64,000 nt of DNA, from assembly GCA_902825865.1 (NCBI GenBank), contig CADECX010000016.1, positions 1 through 64,000 on the forward strand. The letters are read 5' to 3'. The notes under the pieces were generated by a model that was given only the letters and a program-made list of their open reading frames with translations, made no database searches and had not been told where the DNA came from. Each line of letters opens with the position of its first letter. The stretch's first letter is position 1. The stretch is from an uncultured Alphaproteobacteria bacterium. GTDB taxonomy: Bacteria; Pseudomonadota; Alphaproteobacteria; Micropepsales; Micropepsaceae. Shown one piece after another: positions 8,961 through 18,524 of this stretch. The translations under genes were made by a program, and so were the position numbers.

Positions 8961-9352
8961 TGCGCGCTGCCGCCGCAGGCGCCGCTTATTTTCTTGTCCT
9001 GTTCCTGCTTGGCTTTGTCCTGGGCGCCATCCGGGTGCTGGTGATCGCGCCGCGCCTCGGCGATGTCGCCGCCGTGCTACTGGAATTGCCTGTGATGCTG
9101 GCGGCGAGCTGGCTGGTTTGCCGCACTTTGATCCGCCGGATGGGCGTGGCGGCGGATTCGACATCCAGATTGCTGATGGGCTTCACCGGATTTGCCCTGC
9201 TGATGCTGGCGGAGCTTGCGCTTGGCCTGTTCGGCTTTGGCCGCAGCCTGGCAACCCAGCTCGCTGCCTGGACTGAGCCGGCAGGCCTGATCGGTTTGGC
9301 CGGGCAAATCGCCTTTGGCGCGATACCCCTGCTGCAAGCGCGCAGGCGTTAA
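8960..9352 (+). CDS. small integral membrane protein
   Basis: 130 residues with about four hydrophobic segments and no recognised family (begins MRAAAAGAAYFLVLFLLG). The ATG at 8960 uses the last base of the purB stop (TGATG), indicating translational coupling. It converges on the PQQ dehydrogenase gene, overlapping it by four bases. Function unknown. Confidence 0.7.
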   Translation: MRAAAAGAAYFLVLFLLGFVLGAIRVLVIAPRLGDVAAVLLELPVMLAASWLVCRTLIRRMGVAADSTSRLLMGFTGFALLMLAELALGLFGFGRSLATQLAAWTEPAGLIGLAGQIAFGAIPLLQARRR

Positions 9353-11235
9353 TTGGGCAGTGCGAACGCGATCACCTGGTCACCAGCCTTGGTACCCAGA
9401 TCGTCATGACCGCCGGCGGCAATCACCACATACTGTTTGCCTTTCCAGACATAGGTCATGGGCGTGGCCTGTCCGCCCGCCGGCAAGCGTCCTTTCCACA
9501 ATTCCGCACCGGTCTTGGAGTCGAAGGCGCGCAGATAATCGTCCATCGCCGCGCCGATGAACACCAGGCCGCTGGCGGTGGAAACGGGACCGCCGATGGC
9601 CGGCACCCCCGACTTGCCCAAGACATACTGACTGAACGGCGCCAGATCTTCGGTGGTGCCCAGCGGCACCGACCACAGGATTTTTCCGTCGCGCATATCG
9701 ACGGCGTGCAACTGGCCCCAGGGCGGCGGATTGCAGGGCAGGCCCCAAGGCGAGAGCAGTGTCTTGCGCCACATGCCGAAGGGCGCGCCGCGATTGCGCG
9801 AGATTTCCTCATGCGGATGCGCCTTGCGCATCGCATCGATGTCCTTGGCCGGAATCAAGGTTACCAGATGCATCAGGTTTGAGGTGTTGACGAACACCAC
9901 ATTGCGCGCCTGATCGAAAGACAGCCCGCCCCAATTGGTGCCGCCGCCAGTGAAAGGATAGAGGATGGTGCCCTGGGTGCTGGGCGGCGCGTAGATGCCT
10001 TCATTGCGCGCACTTTTCATCAATTCGCGGCATTTGCCGCGATCCCAGAAGGTGAGACCGAAAGCATCTTCGGCGCTGATGCGATGAGGCGCCAGCGGCT
10101 TGGGTGCAATGGGGAAGGGCTGTGTGGGCGACAGTTTCTCGCCCGGCGCGCCGCCTTGCGGCACTTTGCGTTCCTCCACCGGAATGACGGGCTGGCCGGT
10201 CTCGCGATTGAGGGTGAACAGCAGCCCCTGCTTGGTGGGCTGCAACACCGCGTCAACCGTTTTTCCCTGATAGGTGACGCGCCCCAAAGTCGGCTGCGAG
10301 GCCACGTCGTAATCCCACAGATCATGATGCGAAGTCTGGAACGACCAGGCGACTTCACCGCTTTCGATTTTCAGCGCCACCACGGCATTGGAATATTTGC
10401 TGTCCTGGGTGCGATAGCCGCCCCAGAAATCCGGGCTGGGACTGGAGGTGGGCAAGAACACCAGCCCGCGCGCCTCATCGGCGGAAATCGGCGCCCAGAC
10501 GTTCGACGCACCCGCGCGAACGCCCTGCACCGGATCGCCCCCTAGAGGGTCAAAAGACCATCTCGCGGCGCCGGTCATGGCGTCAAAGGCTCGCACCGTG
10601 CCACGCGCTTCATCCACCATCTGATTGTCGTCGATAGAAGAGCCGACCACGACCACGCCACGGCTGATAATCGGCGCGGAAGAAAATTGCATCGCGCCCT
10701 CGCGCCGGAGCTTGCCGTCATATATCAATGCGCTGCCGTGCTGGCCGAAGCTGGTGATTGGTTTTCCCGTCGCGGCATCCAGCGCGTAGAGACGGCGATT
10801 GTTGGCGGCGAAATAAATCCGCCCCTTGCCGCCGCTGCCCTTCCAATAGGCAACGCCTCGGCAATTGAAGCCATTGGGATAGTCGAGCTTGATGTCGTCG
10901 GAGAGATGCGGATCGAAACGCCAAATGACCTTGCCCGTGCCGGGATCCAGGGCGCTGACCTCCTGGAAGGCGGAACAGACGAACAATTTGCCTTCGTTCA
11001 AGATGGGGGTGTTTTGGAACCTTGAAGCGCGCATCGACCCCGCATGCCGCGTCATCGCCCCGGTCGAATAGCTCCAGGCCTGTCGCAGACCCGTCACATT
11101 GGCCGGGGTGATCTGGGTTGCAGCCGAATGACGCTGCCCGCCCTGATCACCGCCGTACTGGCTCCAGCCGGTATCAGCCTGAGCTTTTGTCAGCGCCAAC
11201 CCCATCATTCCCGCCGCGAATAAAACCCGTTTCAT
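9349..11235 (-). CDS. PQQ-dependent dehydrogenase, quinoprotein beta-propeller
   Basis: 628 residues from ATG 11235, preceded by GGGAGCGGACG; the reading frame stays open further upstream but MKRVLFAAGMMGLALTKAQA is a good Sec signal, so the protein is periplasmic. The eight-bladed propeller has tryptophan-docking repeats such as ALDPGTGKVIWRFD, RAFDAMTGAARWSFDP and FDSKTGAELWKG. SFQTSHHDLWDYDVASQP is the conserved block of membrane glucose/quinate-type quinoproteins (mGDH branch). There is no N-terminal membrane domain and no C-terminal cytochrome c domain, so electrons must pass to a separate acceptor. Divergent from a LytTR regulator with only 30 bp between starts. Sugar or alcohol substrate unknown. 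Confidence 0.88.
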   Translation of the reverse strand: MKRVLFAAGMMGLALTKAQADTGWSQYGGDQGGQRHSAATQITPANVTGLRQAWSYSTGAMTRHAGSMRASRFQNTPILNEGKLFVCSAFQEVSALDPGTGKVIWRFDPHLSDDIKLDYPNGFNCRGVAYWKGSGGKGRIYFAANNRRLYALDAATGKPITSFGQHGSALIYDGKLRREGAMQFSSAPIISRGVVVVGSSIDDNQMVDEARGTVRAFDAMTGAARWSFDPLGGDPVQGVRAGASNVWAPISADEARGLVFLPTSSPSPDFWGGYRTQDSKYSNAVVALKIESGEVAWSFQTSHHDLWDYDVASQPTLGRVTYQGKTVDAVLQPTKQGLLFTLNRETGQPVIPVEERKVPQGGAPGEKLSPTQPFPIAPKPLAPHRISAEDAFGLTFWDRGKCRELMKSARNEGIYAPPSTQGTILYPFTGGGTNWGGLSFDQARNVVFVNTSNLMHLVTLIPAKDIDAMRKAHPHEEISRNRGAPFGMWRKTLLSPWGLPCNPPPWGQLHAVDMRDGKILWSVPLGTTEDLAPFSQYVLGKSGVPAIGGPVSTASGLVFIGAAMDDYLRAFDSKTGAELWKGRLPAGGQATPMTYVWKGKQYVVIAAGGHDDLGTKAGDQVIAFALPN

Positions 11236-11265
11236 CGTCCGCTCCCGATCCGTTATCGTCTTGCC

Positions 11266-12168
11266 ATGTCCCAGTCTGAAGTTTCCCAACACCCGGCGAA
11301 AGCGTCCGGGGATACATCGCGCCGGATTGGTGATGTCTGGCAATGGCTTGGGATAAGCGGCGACGCTATCGGGACGGGCGGCTGTCTGTGCCGGACCCTG
11401 ATCTATTCCTATGGTGTGTCCCTTACCCTGGTTGGGCTGATCGTCACCCTCAATGTGCTCACTGTCGTTCATGGCATGCCGCATTTGGGCTGGCTGGAGC
11501 CCATCATCTGGGAAGGTTCAAGCTGGCTGTCCTTCGCGATCGTTTTTCCGCTGCTGTGGATCGCCTATCGCCTGGCGCCGCCCAATGTCCGGCCGCGCTG
11601 GTGGCTGGCCATCCATATTCCGGGCGCGATTATCTGGTCCTTTGCCCATGTCATGGGTTTTTTAGCGTTGCGCAAACTCGCTTATTGGGCGTTGGGCAGC
11701 GATTACGACTTCGGCGATTTCTGGCCGAATGTCCTTTATGAACTGCGCAAAGATTCCTTCGGCTATGTGATGTTCATAGCCGGATGCGCCTTGATCGAGC
11801 GCCTGCTGCGGCAACAGCAATTGATCCAGACCCCTGGCCAAAGCCTGACCTTTGGTATCCGCGACGGCGCCAAGCTGACACGGGTGCGGCTGTCGGACAT
11901 CCAGGCCATCACCTCGGCCGGCAATTATGTCGAGTTCGCGCTGCAGGACGGCCGCCGCCTCTTGATGCGCAGCCCGCTGTCGGCGCTGGAAAGCGACCTG
12001 GAAGGGCGCGGCTTTGTGCGCACCCACCGTTCCTGGCTGGTCAATTCCGCGCGCGTCACCGCGCTCAAGCCGGAAGGCTCGGGCGATTACGAAATCAGCC
12101 TGGGAAGCCTGGACGTGCCGCTGTCGCGCCGCTTCAAAGCGGCGCTGAGCAAACTGCGCGAGCCTTGA
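11266..12168 (+). CDS. membrane LytTR-family transcriptional regulator
   Basis: 300 residues. Residues about 45-185 hold four hydrophobic segments; the C-terminal 100 residues form a LytTR DNA-binding domain (KLTRVRLSDIQAITSAGNYV, RTHRSWLVNSARV). LytTR domains bind direct repeats in DNA; here the domain is fused straight to a membrane sensor with no receiver domain. It starts 30 bp from the divergent PQQ dehydrogenase, so regulation of that gene and of itself is likely (inference). The 3' end abuts the DUF1476 gene tail to tail with no gap. Confidence 0.85.
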   Translation: MSQSEVSQHPAKASGDTSRRIGDVWQWLGISGDAIGTGGCLCRTLIYSYGVSLTLVGLIVTLNVLTVVHGMPHLGWLEPIIWEGSSWLSFAIVFPLLWIAYRLAPPNVRPRWWLAIHIPGAIIWSFAHVMGFLALRKLAYWALGSDYDFGDFWPNVLYELRKDSFGYVMFIAGCALIERLLRQQQLIQTPGQSLTFGIRDGAKLTRVRLSDIQAITSAGNYVEFALQDGRRLLMRSPLSALESDLEGRGFVRTHRSWLVNSARVTALKPEGSGDYEISLGSLDVPLSRRFKAALSKLREP

Positions 12169-12480
12169 TTACTTGGTGACCGACGCCACCGCCGCGGCCA
12201 GGCATTCGCGCATCTTGTCGCGGATCGCGGCATCGGACACCGACGCATCCAGCTCACTGCGCAGCTTGCGGAAGACATCTTCGTCGCCCGCTTCCTGGAA
12301 ATCGGCGGCGATCACCCCGCCGACAAAATCTTCCGCCGCGTCGCCGGACAGGCCTTTTTGCTCCGCCGCCCACAGGCCCAGCGCGCGATTTCGCCGCGCC
12401 TCGACCTTAAAGCGCAGTTCCGCGTCATGGGCCCATTTGGATTCAAAGGCCTTGCCGCGATTGTCCATGCCGGTACTCAT
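12169..12480 (-). CDS. F1Fo-ATPase zeta inhibitor subunit (DUF1476)
   Basis: 103 residues from ATG 12480 with AGGGAGTTGAAC upstream. The sequence (ESKWAHDAELRFKVEARRNR, GLWAAEQKGLSG, then an acidic helical C-terminus) is the DUF1476 family, shown in Paracoccus to be the zeta subunit, a natural inhibitor of ATP hydrolysis by alphaproteobacterial F1Fo-ATPase. The inhibitory N-terminal segment and four-helix body match the family. Position beside purC is common in alphaproteobacteria; it runs on the opposite strand, with about 180 bp to purC. Confidence 0.88.
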   Translation of the reverse strand: MSTGMDNRGKAFESKWAHDAELRFKVEARRNRALGLWAAEQKGLSGDAAEDFVGGVIAADFQEAGDEDVFRKLRSELDASVSDAAIRDKMRECLAAAVASVTK

Positions 12481-12661
12481 GTTCAACTCCCTGTAATCAA
12501 ACGATTTTCTGAATCATGGCATGCCATCTTGTCAAGATTGCGCCATGACCCGATATGGATGTGGGTATGCACTTGGCCACATTGCAGCGCGCCTACGCAA
12601 TCCGGTAAGTTTCTGGCTCACGGGGCCGCGGGCGGAGCCGCCCTTTTCGAGGACAATTTCC

Positions 12662-13422
<761 letters not shown>

Positions 13423-13426
<4 letters not shown>

Positions 13427-13674
13427 GCAGTTCGTTGAAAGCCCGCGTCTTCATCACCCTCAAAAACGGCGTTCTGGACCCGCAAGGCAAGGCCATCGGC
13501 CATGCCCTCAACGGCCTGGGCTTTGGCTCGGTCGGCGAAGTGCGCCAGGGCAAGGTGATCGATCTGGAACTATCGGGCAGCGATGCCGAAAAAGCCAAAA
13601 CCGAGCTCAAGGCGATGTGCGAAAAGCTGCTCGCCAATACCGTGATCGAGAAGTACGAAATTGAGTTGAAGTAA
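13423..13674 (+). CDS. purS: FGAM synthase, PurS subunit
   Basis: 83-residue structural subunit that couples PurQ (glutaminase) to PurL (synthetase) in the four-component FGAM synthase. [20 protein letters not shown] and [14 protein letters not shown] are family-typical. Starts at GTG 13423, overlapping the purC stop. Separated from purQ by palindromic repeat A2, which may split or modulate the operon. Confidence 0.94.
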
Positions 13675-13683
13675 CCCAACTCG

Positions 13684-13768
13684 CCATGGGCGGGCTTGAC
13701 CCGCCCATCCATGTTGAAACTGCTCCAGTGCCAACGGCCCTGGATGGCCGGCTCAAGGCCGGCCATGG
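13684..13768. repeat. composite palindromic repeat A2
   Basis: Hairpin 13684-13711 (arms GGGCGGG/CCCGCCC, loop CTTGA) and hairpin 13741-13768 (arms GGCCGG/CCGGCC), each closed outward by CCATGG. It fills the purS-purQ gap; the last CCATGG is followed by AG, making GGAG (13767-13770), which is the purQ Shine-Dalgarno. Confidence 0.8.
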
Positions 13769-13776
13769 AGAGTGGA

Positions 13777-14445
13777 ATGAAATCCGCCGTCATCGTCTTT
13801 CCCGCTTCCAACTGCGACCGCGACGCCAAGGTCGCGCTGGAGCAGATGACCGGCAAGACGCCGCACATGGTGTGGCACCAGGACAGCGAGCTTCCCGATG
13901 TAGATCTGGTGGTGCTGCCGGGCGGTTTTTCCTACGGCGATTACTTGCGCTGCGGCGCCATGGCCAGCCAGTCGGCGGTGATGAAATCGGTCAAGGCCCA
14001 TGCCGACAAGGGCGGCATGGTGCTGGGTGTGTGCAACGGCTTCCAGGTGCTGACCGAAAGCCACATGCTGCCGGGCGCGTTGATGCGCAATGCGGGCCTC
14101 AAATTCGTCTGCAAGCCGGTGGGGCTGGAAGTCGAGGAAACCCAATCCGGCTTCACCCGCAAATATGAGCATGGCCAGCGCGTCACCTTTCCCGTGGCGC
14201 ACGGCGAAGGCAGCTATTTCGCCGATGAAGAAACGCTCAACCGGCTGGAAGGCGAGAACCGCGTCGCTTTCCGTTATGCCAAGGGCGAAAATCCCAACGG
14301 CTCGGCCCGCAATATCGCCGGTATCCTCAGCGAAAAGCGCAATGTGTTGGGCCTGATGCCCCATCCCGAACGGGTGGTGGACGAAGTCTTGGGCGGCACC
14401 GACGGCCGCAACCTGTTCCACAGCCTGATCGAAACACTCTCATGA
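13777..14445 (+). CDS. purQ: FGAM synthase, PurQ glutaminase subunit
   Basis: Class I glutamine amidotransferase delivering ammonia to Pur[12 protein letters not shown] carries the nucleophilic Cys, and [16 protein letters not shown] the His and Glu of the triad. ATG 13777 ([16 protein letters not shown], 222 residues) fits the family; the open frame extends to 13696 only through the repeat. The GGAG at 13767-13770 is six bases upstream. The stop overlaps purL by four bases. Confidence 0.95.
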   Translation: MKSAVIVFPASNCDRDAKVALEQMTGKTPHMVWHQDSELPDVDLVVLPGGFSYGDYLRCGAMASQSAVMKSVKAHADKGGMVLGVCNGFQVLTESHMLPGALMRNAGLKFVCKPVGLEVEETQSGFTRKYEHGQRVTFPVAHGEGSYFADEETLNRLEGENRVAFRYAKGENPNGSARNIAGILSEKRNVLGLMPHPERVVDEVLGGTDGRNLFHSLIETLS

Positions 14446-16646
14446 CTCAGATCACAGCCGCGATGGTCCGCGAGCACGGGCTTTCGGACCCCGAATATGC
14501 GCGCATCCTGGAGCTGATGGGGCGCGAGCCGACCTTTGTCGAGCTGGGCATTTTCAGCGTGATGTGGAGCGAGCATTGCTCCTACAAATCCACCCGCGCG
14601 CATCTGAAGAAGCTGCCCACCAAGGCGCCTTGGGTGATCCAGGGGCCTGGCGAGAATGCCGGGGTGATCGACATCGGCGATGGCGACGCCGCCATCTTCA
14701 AGATGGAATCCCACAACCATCCGTCTTTCATCGAACCCTATCAGGGCGCGGCGACCGGGGTGGGCGGCATCATGCGCGACGTCTTCACCATGGGTGCGCG
14801 CCCCATCGCCATGATGAATGCGCTGCGCTTTGGCGAACCCGACCATCCCAAGACCCGTCATCTGGTGTCGGGCGTGGTGTCTGGTATCGGCGGTTACGGC
14901 AATTGCATGGGCGTGCCCACGGTGGGCGGCGAAGTCAATTTCCACAAAAGCTACAATGGCAACATCCTGGTCAATGCCATGTGCGTGGGCCTGGCGCGGC
15001 AGGACAAGATTTTCCTCTCCGCCGCCAAGGGTGCGGGCAATCCGGTTGTCTATGTCGGCTCCAAGACCGGGCGCGACGGTATTCACGGCGCCACCATGGC
15101 GAGCGCCGAATTCGATGATGCGTCGGAAGAAAAGCGCCCCACGGTGCAGGTCGGCGATCCCTTCACCGAAAAGCTGCTGCTGGAAGCTTGCCTGGAACTG
15201 ATGGCGACCGACGCCATCATCGCCATTCAGGATATGGGCGCGGCGGGTTTGACGTCTTCTTCTGCGGAAATGGGCGACAAGGGCGGCTCGGGCATCGAGC
15301 TGGATCTCGACAAGGTGCCCCAGCGCGAAGCCAATATGACCGCCTATGAGATGATGCTGTCGGAAAGCCAGGAGCGCATGCTGGCGGTCTTGAAGCCGGG
15401 CCGCGAAGCCCAGGCCGAAGCCATCTTCAAGAAATGGGAGTTGGATTTCGCCGTCATCGGCATCACCACCAACACCAACCGGCTGGTGATCAAGCATAAG
15501 GGCAAGGTCGAAGCCGACATGCCCATTACCGCTTTGTCGGATGCCGCGCCGATTTACGAACGCCCCTATACCGAGCGCAAACCGCTGACCGGCGAACCCA
15601 GCTACGACAAAAAGAAGAATGTGCTGGCATCGCTGAAAACCATTCTGGCGTCGCCCGACATGGCCTCTCGCCGCTGGGTGTGGGAACAGTATGACCATAC
15701 CGTTATGGCCGACACGGTGCAGGTCCCGGGCGGCGACGCCGCCGTGGTGCGGGTGCATGGCAGCAACAAAGCGCTGGCGATCACTACCGATGTGACGCCG
15801 CGCTATTGCAGGCCCGATCCGTTCGAGGGCGGCAAGCAGGCCGTTGCAGAGGCTTGGCGCAATTTGACCGCAGTAGGCGCGGTGCCGCTGGCCGTCACCG
15901 ACAATCTCAACTACGGCAATCCGCAGAAGCCCGAGATCATGTGGGAGATCGTGGCCGGCATTGACGGCATCGGCGCCGCTTGCCGGGCGCTGGATTTCCC
16001 GGTGATCGGCGGCAACTGCTCGCTCTATAACGAAACCAATGGCGAAGGCATTTTGCCGACACCGGCCATTGGCGGTGTCGGGCTGATGCAGGACGTCACA
16101 AAAATGGCCACTGTCGGGTTCAAGCGCGCCGGGGACGTTGTCATCCTGATCGGTGAAACCAAAGGCCATCTGGGCCAGTCCATCTACCTGCGCGAGATCG
16201 AAGGCCGGGAAGAAGGCGCCGCCCCCAAGGTCGATCTGGGCATCGAAAAGAAGAATGGCGATTTTGTCCGCAAGCTGATCCAGGCGGGCCGCGTCGATAC
16301 CGTGCATGACGTGTCCGACGGCGGCCTGCTGGTGGCGGTTGCCGAGATGGCGATGGTGCGCGGCATCGGCGCCAGCATTGGCTTGGCCGGATTGCCCGAT
16401 GCCATTCCCTTCTGGTTCGGCGAGGACCAGGCGCGTTATGTGATCGCCGCGCCGCCGGCCGAAGCGGAAAAGATTAGGACCGAAGCGCAAGGCGCCGGTA
16501 TTACCGTGGCCGGGCTGGGCAAGACCGGCGGCGACACGATCACCCTGGACGACAAGGACAGTGTGAAGATCGCTGCCTTGAAAGACGGCTTTGAAAGCTG
16601 GTTCCCGAACTTCATGGCGGGCGAAGAAATCCCGGTCACGAATTGA
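14442..16646 (+). CDS. purL: FGAM synthase, PurL subunit (small type)
   Basis: ATP-dependent amidation of FGAR. 734 residues, the small PurL that needs PurS and Pur[15 protein letters not shown] contains the catalytic His, [19 protein letters not shown] the ATP/Mg site, and [14 protein letters not shown] the glycine-rich motif. Overlaps purQ (ATGA). The large antisense ORF over this gene is a codon-composition shadow. Downstream come repeats and a BolA gene, the usual alphaproteobacterial order. Confidence 0.97.
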   Translation: MTQITAAMVREHGLSDPEYARILELMGREPTFVELGIFSVMWSEHCSYKSTRAHLKKLPTKAPWVIQGPGENAGVIDIGDGDAAIFKMESHNHPSFIEPYQGAATGVGGIMRDVFTMGARPIAMMNALRFGEPDHPKTRHLVSGVVSGIGGYGNCMGVPTVGGEVNFHKSYNGNILVNAMCVGLARQDKIFLSAAKGAGNPVVYVGSKTGRDGIHGATMASAEFDDASEEKRPTVQVGDPFTEKLLLEACLELMATDAIIAIQDMGAAGLTSSSAEMGDKGGSGIELDLDKVPQREANMTAYEMMLSESQERMLAVLKPGREAQAEAIFKKWELDFAVIGITTNTNRLVIKHKGKVEADMPITALSDAAPIYERPYTERKPLTGEPSYDKKKNVLASLKTILASPDMASRRWVWEQYDHTVMADTVQVPGGDAAVVRVHGSNKALAITTDVTPRYCRPDPFEGGKQAVAEAWRNLTAVGAVPLAVTDNLNYGNPQKPEIMWEIVAGIDGIGAACRALDFPVIGGNCSLYNETNGEGILPTPAIGGVGLMQDVTKMATVGFKRAGDVVILIGETKGHLGQSIYLREIEGREEGAAPKVDLGIEKKNGDFVRKLIQAGRVDTVHDVSDGGLLVAVAEMAMVRGIGASIGLAGLPDAIPFWFGEDQARYVIAAPPAEAEKIRTEAQGAGITVAGLGKTGGDTITLDDKDSVKIAALKDGFESWFPNFMAGEEIPVTN

Positions 16647-16700
16647 ACAAGAATACCGGCATCATCCGGCCCCTCGCCCAAGCTCGGGGCGTTCGGCGCT

Positions 16701-16725
16701 CGAAATGGTCCACTGGACCATTTCG
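16701..16725. repeat. perfect 12-bp inverted repeat
   Basis: Arms CGAAATGGTCCA and TGGACCATTTCG around a single C. Lies between purL and the BolA gene, 22 bp before repeat B1. No T-tract follows. Could be an operator, a cruciform or part of a dispersed repeat. Confidence 0.6.
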
Positions 16726-16746
16726 TCCGGCTGCACCGGACCGCGC

Positions 16747-16813
16747 CTCACCCTTCGACAAGCTCACGGTGAGGAGTAAACTCATTTCTCATGCTGAGCT
16801 TGTCGAAGCATGA
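16747..16813 (+). repeat. dispersed repeat B, copy 1
   Basis: Two imperfect hairpins built on CTTCGACAAGCTCA: CTCACCCTTCGACAAGCTCA... and its inverted partner TGAGCTTGTCGAAGCATGAT, with a 13-nt spacer. Copy 2 at 47906-47972 is its reverse complement. The TTCGACAAGCTCA core recurs in intergenic regions of many alphaproteobacteria. Confidence 0.75.
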
Positions 16814-16832
16814 TCCAACGCAAGGTGACGTC

Positions 16833-17066
16833 ATGGGCATGAAGGGCAGCGAAATCGAGAAGTTCATCAGGGACGCCTTCCCCGATGCCGAGATCGAGAT
16901 GAAAGACCTGGCAGGCGACGACAATCACTGGGCCGCCACCGTCAAATCCTCGGCCTTCAAAGGCAAGACCCGCGTCGCCCAGCATCAGATGGTCTATGCC
17001 GCGCTGAAGGGCAATATGGGCGGTGTGCTGCATGCACTGCAGCTGACGACGGTCGCGAAAGACTAA
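16833..17066 (+). CDS. BolA-family protein
   Basis: 77 residues from ATG 16833 (AAGGTGACGTC upstream); ATG 16839 is an alternative. IEKFIRDAFPDAEIEMKDLAGDDNHW and VAQHQMVYAALKG follow the BolA stress-protein fold with the class-II-like HxxVY stretch. BolA proteins pair with monothiol glutaredoxins to bridge a 2Fe-2S cluster; the Grx4 gene is about 1.1 kb downstream, separated by an inverted Rsm22-like gene. The pair is usually adjacent in alphaproteobacteria. Confidence 0.85.
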   Translation: MGMKGSEIEKFIRDAFPDAEIEMKDLAGDDNHWAATVKSSAFKGKTRVAQHQMVYAALKGNMGGVLHALQLTTVAKD

Positions 17067-17077
17067 CTCTTAAACCT

Positions 17078-17152
17078 CCATGGCCGGGCTTGACCCGGCC
17101 ATCCACCTTTTTGTTCTGCGAAGTTGGATGGGCGGCTCAAGGCCGCCCATGG
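17078..17152. repeat. composite palindromic repeat A3
   Basis: Hairpin 17078-17105 (arms GGCCGGG/CCCGGCC) and hairpin 17125-17152 (arms GGGCGGC/GCCGCCC), bounded by CCATGG. Lies between the convergent BolA and Rsm22-like genes. Confidence 0.8.
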
Positions 17153-17164
17153 TGAGTTTGTAAA

Positions 17165-18097
17165 TCAGTACAGATCGCCCCAGCCGCGTTTGCGCACACG
17201 GCGGTATTCTTCCTTGTCTCGCACCGCCACGAACTGCGCCCGCAAGCCGTTTTCATCGCAGAGCTTGAAAGTGATGCCCGGTTTGCTTTCCAGCGGTGGC
17301 GCCAAGATTCGTGCGCCCAGCGAGACCTTCTCCCGTGTCACCACGACATAAGAATAGCGCTCGTCCTCGAACGGCACACTCGCTTCCTTCAGAAGCATAT
17401 GGTCGCGCGAGCGCGACAGGCGCTGAGAGAAATGGCACCAGTCATCGCCCGTGAGGGGACAGGCATTATCGTGCGTACAGGGGGCTGCGATATGCGCGCC
17501 CGCCGCGATAAGCGCCGCGCGCGCGGCACGAATGCGGGCAAAGCCATCGGGCGTACCGGGTTCGATCAGTGCCAAGGCCATGTCGGCGGATCGCCACAAA
17601 TCAACAGCGGCATCGGCGGCCTGGGCTTCTGACAATTCCGCCAGCACATAGCTGGCTACCACCAGATCGGCTTTGGGTTTCTCAACCTTCAGATCGCCCG
17701 ACAGAATTTCCGCCCGCGCCAAGGGACCATCATCCGACAGCTTGCGCGCCAGCGCCCGCAGCGCCGGGTTGTGATCCAGCATGGTCACGGAAATGCCGGG
17801 CCATTGCCCGATGGCGGCCCAGCTTGCCGCGCCGGTTCCCGCTCCGACATCCAGCAGGCTGGACGGCGCAAGTGCCGGCATCACCTCCTCAAGCCGGGCG
17901 AACACCGCGGTACAGGCTGCATAGGTGGCGGGCATGCGCGCCACGGCATAGGCGAGAGCCTGCGCCGGCGTAGTGATGGCCCCCGACGTCGCGCCCTGGC
18001 GATAGCCCGCCGACAGTTTTTGCGCGGCCGTAGCTAGCTCCTTGCGCGGCACGCCGTCCAGCAAGACGGCCAAAGCCTTGGTTAAATCCGGATGCAT
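17165..18097 (-). CDS. Rsm22/METTL17-like methyltransferase-fold ribosomal protein
   Basis: 310 residues from ATG 18097. SAM-binding fold with SSLLDVGAGTGAASWAA (motif I), VTMLDHNPALRALA and ADLVVASYVLAELS. The stretch APCTHDNACPLTGDDWCHFSQR matches the Cys-rich signature (CxxxxxCP...WCHF) of the Rsm22 family, in which mitochondrial members help assemble the small ribosomal subunit and carry an Fe-S cluster. That link fits its place between BolA and Grx4 genes, which serve Fe-S trafficking. Catalytic activity is unproven for the family. Confidence 0.82.
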   Translation of the reverse strand: MHPDLTKALAVLLDGVPRKELATAAQKLSAGYRQGATSGAITTPAQALAYAVARMPATYAACTAVFARLEEVMPALAPSSLLDVGAGTGAASWAAIGQWPGISVTMLDHNPALRALARKLSDDGPLARAEILSGDLKVEKPKADLVVASYVLAELSEAQAADAAVDLWRSADMALALIEPGTPDGFARIRAARAALIAAGAHIAAPCTHDNACPLTGDDWCHFSQRLSRSRDHMLLKEASVPFEDERYSYVVVTREKVSLGARILAPPLESKPGITFKLCDENGLRAQFVAVRDKEEYRRVRKRGWGDLY

Positions 18098-18190
18098 CAA
18101 AACCTAGCAAAATCGGGCATTTCCAGGCCTATCTTGACCCTTCAAGCCCCCATGCTTAGATCATAGCCGAGATTTCCAGAGAGTTCCCAA

Positions 18191-18523
18191 ATGTCCGACG
18201 TCCAGACCCGCATTGCCGACGATGTGAAGAACAATGACGTGCTGCTGTACATGAAGGGCACGCCCGCCTTCCCGCAATGCGGCTTCTCGGCGGTGACGGT
18301 GCAGATCCTGTCCCATGTCGGCGCCAAGTTCAAAGCCGTCAATGTGCTGGAAGACCCGGAAGTGCGCGAAGGCATCAAGGCCTTCTCCAACTGGCCGACC
18401 ATTCCCCAGCTGTATGTGAAGGGCGAATTTGTCGGCGGCGCCGATATCATCCGCGAGATGTTCGAACAGGAAGAGCTGGTGCCGTTCCTGGAACAGCACG
18501 GCATCGCGCTGGAAACCGCCTAA
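18191..18523 (+). CDS. grxD: monothiol glutaredoxin, Grx4 family
   Basis: 110 residues with the CGFS active site (PAFPQCGFSAVTVQIL), the WPTIPQLYVKGEFVGGADI glutathione-binding stretch and a thioredoxin-like fold. CGFS glutaredoxins store and pass on 2Fe-2S clusters, usually as a heterodimer with BolA. A 93-bp leader separates it from the divergent Rsm22-like gene. Confidence 0.95.
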   Translation: MSDVQTRIADDVKNNDVLLYMKGTPAFPQCGFSAVTVQILSHVGAKFKAVNVLEDPEVREGIKAFSNWPTIPQLYVKGEFVGGADIIREMFEQEELVPFLEQHGIALETA

Positions 18524-18524
18524 C

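Noticed and set aside
14274..16490. 738-aa minus-strand open frame over purL
   Set aside because: Exactly antisense to a well-supported purL; His/Gly/Gln-rich translation without any family motif, a GC-codon shadow.
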